DNA from: a bacterium
GTDB taxonomy: Bacteria; SZUA-79; Acidulodesulfobacterales; Acidulodesulfobacteraceae
Reading direction: 5' to 3'
Assembly (NCBI GenBank): GCA_021777135.1
Contig: JAJYDX010000001.1
Location: 248,001-312,000 of the forward strand
Length of the DNA stretch: 64,000 bases
Made by a program: the position numbers and the translations under genes. This document shows, piece after piece, positions 62,387 to 64,000 of the stretch; the first letter of the stretch is position 1, and each line of letters opens with the position of its first letter. The notes beneath the pieces were generated by a model. The model searched no databases, was not told where the DNA came from, and saw only the letters and a program-made list of their open reading frames with translations.

Positions 62387-62932
62387 ATGATTAAGAACGA
62401 TAAGTGGATAGAAAAAATGGCTAAGGACGGCATGATAAGTCCTTTTGAAAATTCTCAGGTAAGGGATGGCGTTATATCTTATGGGGTATCTTCTTTTGGG
62501 TATGATTTAAGGATATCTAACGAGTTTAAAATATTTACCAATATAAATAGCACTGTTGTCGATCCTAAGAATTTTGATCCCAAATCGTTTGTTGATTTAA
62601 TATCAGATATTTGCATCGTTCCACCAAATTCTTTCGCACTAGGCAGATCTGTAGAATATTTTAAAATCCCAAGAAACGTGGTAACAGTTTGTCTGGGTAA
62701 ATCCACATATGCAAGATGCGGCATAGTGGTAAATGTTACGCCGTTCGAACCGGAATGGGAAGGATATGTTACATTGGAGATTTCGAACACCACACCTCTT
62801 CCTGCCAAAATTTATGCAAATGAAGGCATTGCGCAGGTTCTTTTTTTTGAAGGAGAAGAGCCTAGAATATCATATAAAGATAAAAAAGGTAAATATCAGT
62901 CGCAGGTTGGCATAACCCTACCACGTCTTTAA
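62387..62932 (+). CDS. dcd: dCTP deaminase
   Basis: [71 protein letters not shown]. Confidence 0.96.
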   Translation: MIKNDKWIEKMAKDGMISPFENSQVRDGVISYGVSSFGYDLRISNEFKIFTNINSTVVDPKNFDPKSFVDLISDICIVPPNSFALGRSVEYFKIPRNVVTVCLGKSTYARCGIVVNVTPFEPEWEGYVTLEISNTTPLPAKIYANEGIAQVLFFEGEEPRISYKDKKGKYQSQVGITLPRL

Positions 62933-62959
62933 AATTAAATAAATATTAAATTAACGGTT

Positions 62960-63757
62960 TTATTTTATCACCCTTTTTCTTATAAAAAAAACTGAAGCGT
63001 AAAAGAATATAAGGGCAAATAATATTATTACCGATAAATATGATGACAAAATCAAAGGGTGAATTATGCCTTCATCAAGCATTCTTATTATGCTGACAGT
63101 ATAATATAAAGGCATAATATAGACAAAGTATTTTACTAAATAAGGAAGTGAAGAAATAGGATAAAATACTCCAGAAAACAAGAACATCGTAGATACGACA
63201 ATTGTGAAGTAATAAGAAAAAAAATCATAAGATGGAGAAAACGAAGTTATCAAAAGAGACAGCGAAGAAAATAAAATACCGTTAAGTATAATAATTACTG
63301 GAATAAAAAATGAGAAAGGAGAGATAGTCCATCTAAAAGCTATTCCAATTATTAAAACAGCCATTCCGCTCATAAATGCTTTTGCAGTTCCCCAAAGAAC
63401 TTCCCCCAAAACGATGTCCTCTATCCCGACCGGGGTCAGAAGAATGGCCTCGTATATTCCGTTGGTAACCATTCTCGTGTATGCGCCGAACGTAGATTCA
63501 AATGCAGCTGCGTACATAGACGAAGATGCTATTATTCCAGGAACAATATACTTGAGGTAAGATATGCCGTCTATGTTGTGTATAAACTTGCCAACGCCGA
63601 ATCCTAGTGCTGCCAGATATAAAAGTGGCTCAAGGATATCGCCAATCACGCCAGGTTTATAATATTTAAGCCATACCATATAGTTTCTATAAAAAACGGT
63701 AAACGACCTTAGGCTTAAATTTGAATTTATATTTTTTATTTTTCTTATTATTTTCAC
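62960..63757 (-). CDS. ABC-2 type transporter permease
   Basis: FYRNYMVWLKYYKPGVIGDILEPLLYLAALGFGVG...YIVPGIIASSSMYAAAFESTFGAYTRM; six TM. Confidence 0.9.
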   Translation of the reverse strand: MKIIRKIKNINSNLSLRSFTVFYRNYMVWLKYYKPGVIGDILEPLLYLAALGFGVGKFIHNIDGISYLKYIVPGIIASSSMYAAAFESTFGAYTRMVTNGIYEAILLTPVGIEDIVLGEVLWGTAKAFMSGMAVLIIGIAFRWTISPFSFFIPVIIILNGILFSSLSLLITSFSPSYDFFSYYFTIVVSTMFLFSGVFYPISSLPYLVKYFVYIMPLYYTVSIIRMLDEGIIHPLILSSYLSVIILFALIFFYASVFFIRKRVIK

Positions 63758-64000
63758 TTAATTTTTAGCAATATTCAGAAAAATCTCTTCCAAAGATTTT
63801 TTATTTAAAGTTATTTCTTTAATAGAACCGTTAAGAACTATATTTCCATGGTTCAATATTATCACGTTTTTGAATAGTTTTTCGGCTTCTTCCATATAGT
63901 GGGTAGACATAAGAATAGTAACACCGCTTTCATTTAGCGCTCTCAATCTTGACCAAATATTTTGCCTGTATTCAGGATCTAATCCGCTTGTAGGTTCATC
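63758..64000 (-). CDS. ABC transporter ATP-binding protein, C-terminal part (truncated by window end)
   Basis: Frame open to window edge: DEPTSGLDPEYRQNIWSRLRALNESGVTILMSTHYMEEAEKL (Walker B/D-loop/H-loop). Confidence 0.92.
   Translation of the reverse strand, partial: DEPTSGLDPEYRQNIWSRLRALNESGVTILMSTHYMEEAEKLFKNVIILNHGNIVLNGSIKEITLNKKSLEEIFLNIAKN

Overview
AT-rich bacterial chromosomal window, mostly core and housekeeping genes in long + strand operons. Gene content and order suggest a deltaproteobacterial-type anaerobe or acidophile, but taxonomy is inference only. In order: (1) a 5'-truncated MoeB/ThiF gene with TusA-like, cysteine synthase and JAMM (M67) genes, a protein-thiocarboxylate type cysteine/sulfur cluster; (2) rlpA, kdsB, rpmE, thyX, prfA-prmC-murA and a his operon with an embedded AmiC-type amidase; (3) a macromolecular synthesis region rpsU-(cvpA)-dnaG-rpoD, a CAU-anticodon tRNA, nif3-like, zinc-ribbon, rnhA, rnpB, lepA and lepB; (4) a pyrimidine cluster pyrR-pyrB-pyrC-carA-radical SAM-carB, then greA and a NifU-like gene; (5) alr(-), tldD, a PBP and comM; (6) a cobalamin riboswitch and NiCoT transporter; (7) a nitroreductase/DsrE/TetR redox module; (8) a type IV (IVb-like) pilus cluster; (9) an MFS exporter, phosphohexomutase, eno, ferredoxin, LOG, dcd and an ABC exporter. 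No CRISPR array, prophage or IS element was seen. The best leads are: a 24-bp perfect inverted repeat that buries the comM Shine-Dalgarno; an in-frame UGA in otherwise intact carA; a T9 homopolymer frameshift splitting cvpA; a promoter/operator controlling the nitroreductase-DsrE-TetR module; and the compact type IV pilus cluster. I could not identify a clearly new multi-gene system from sequence alone.
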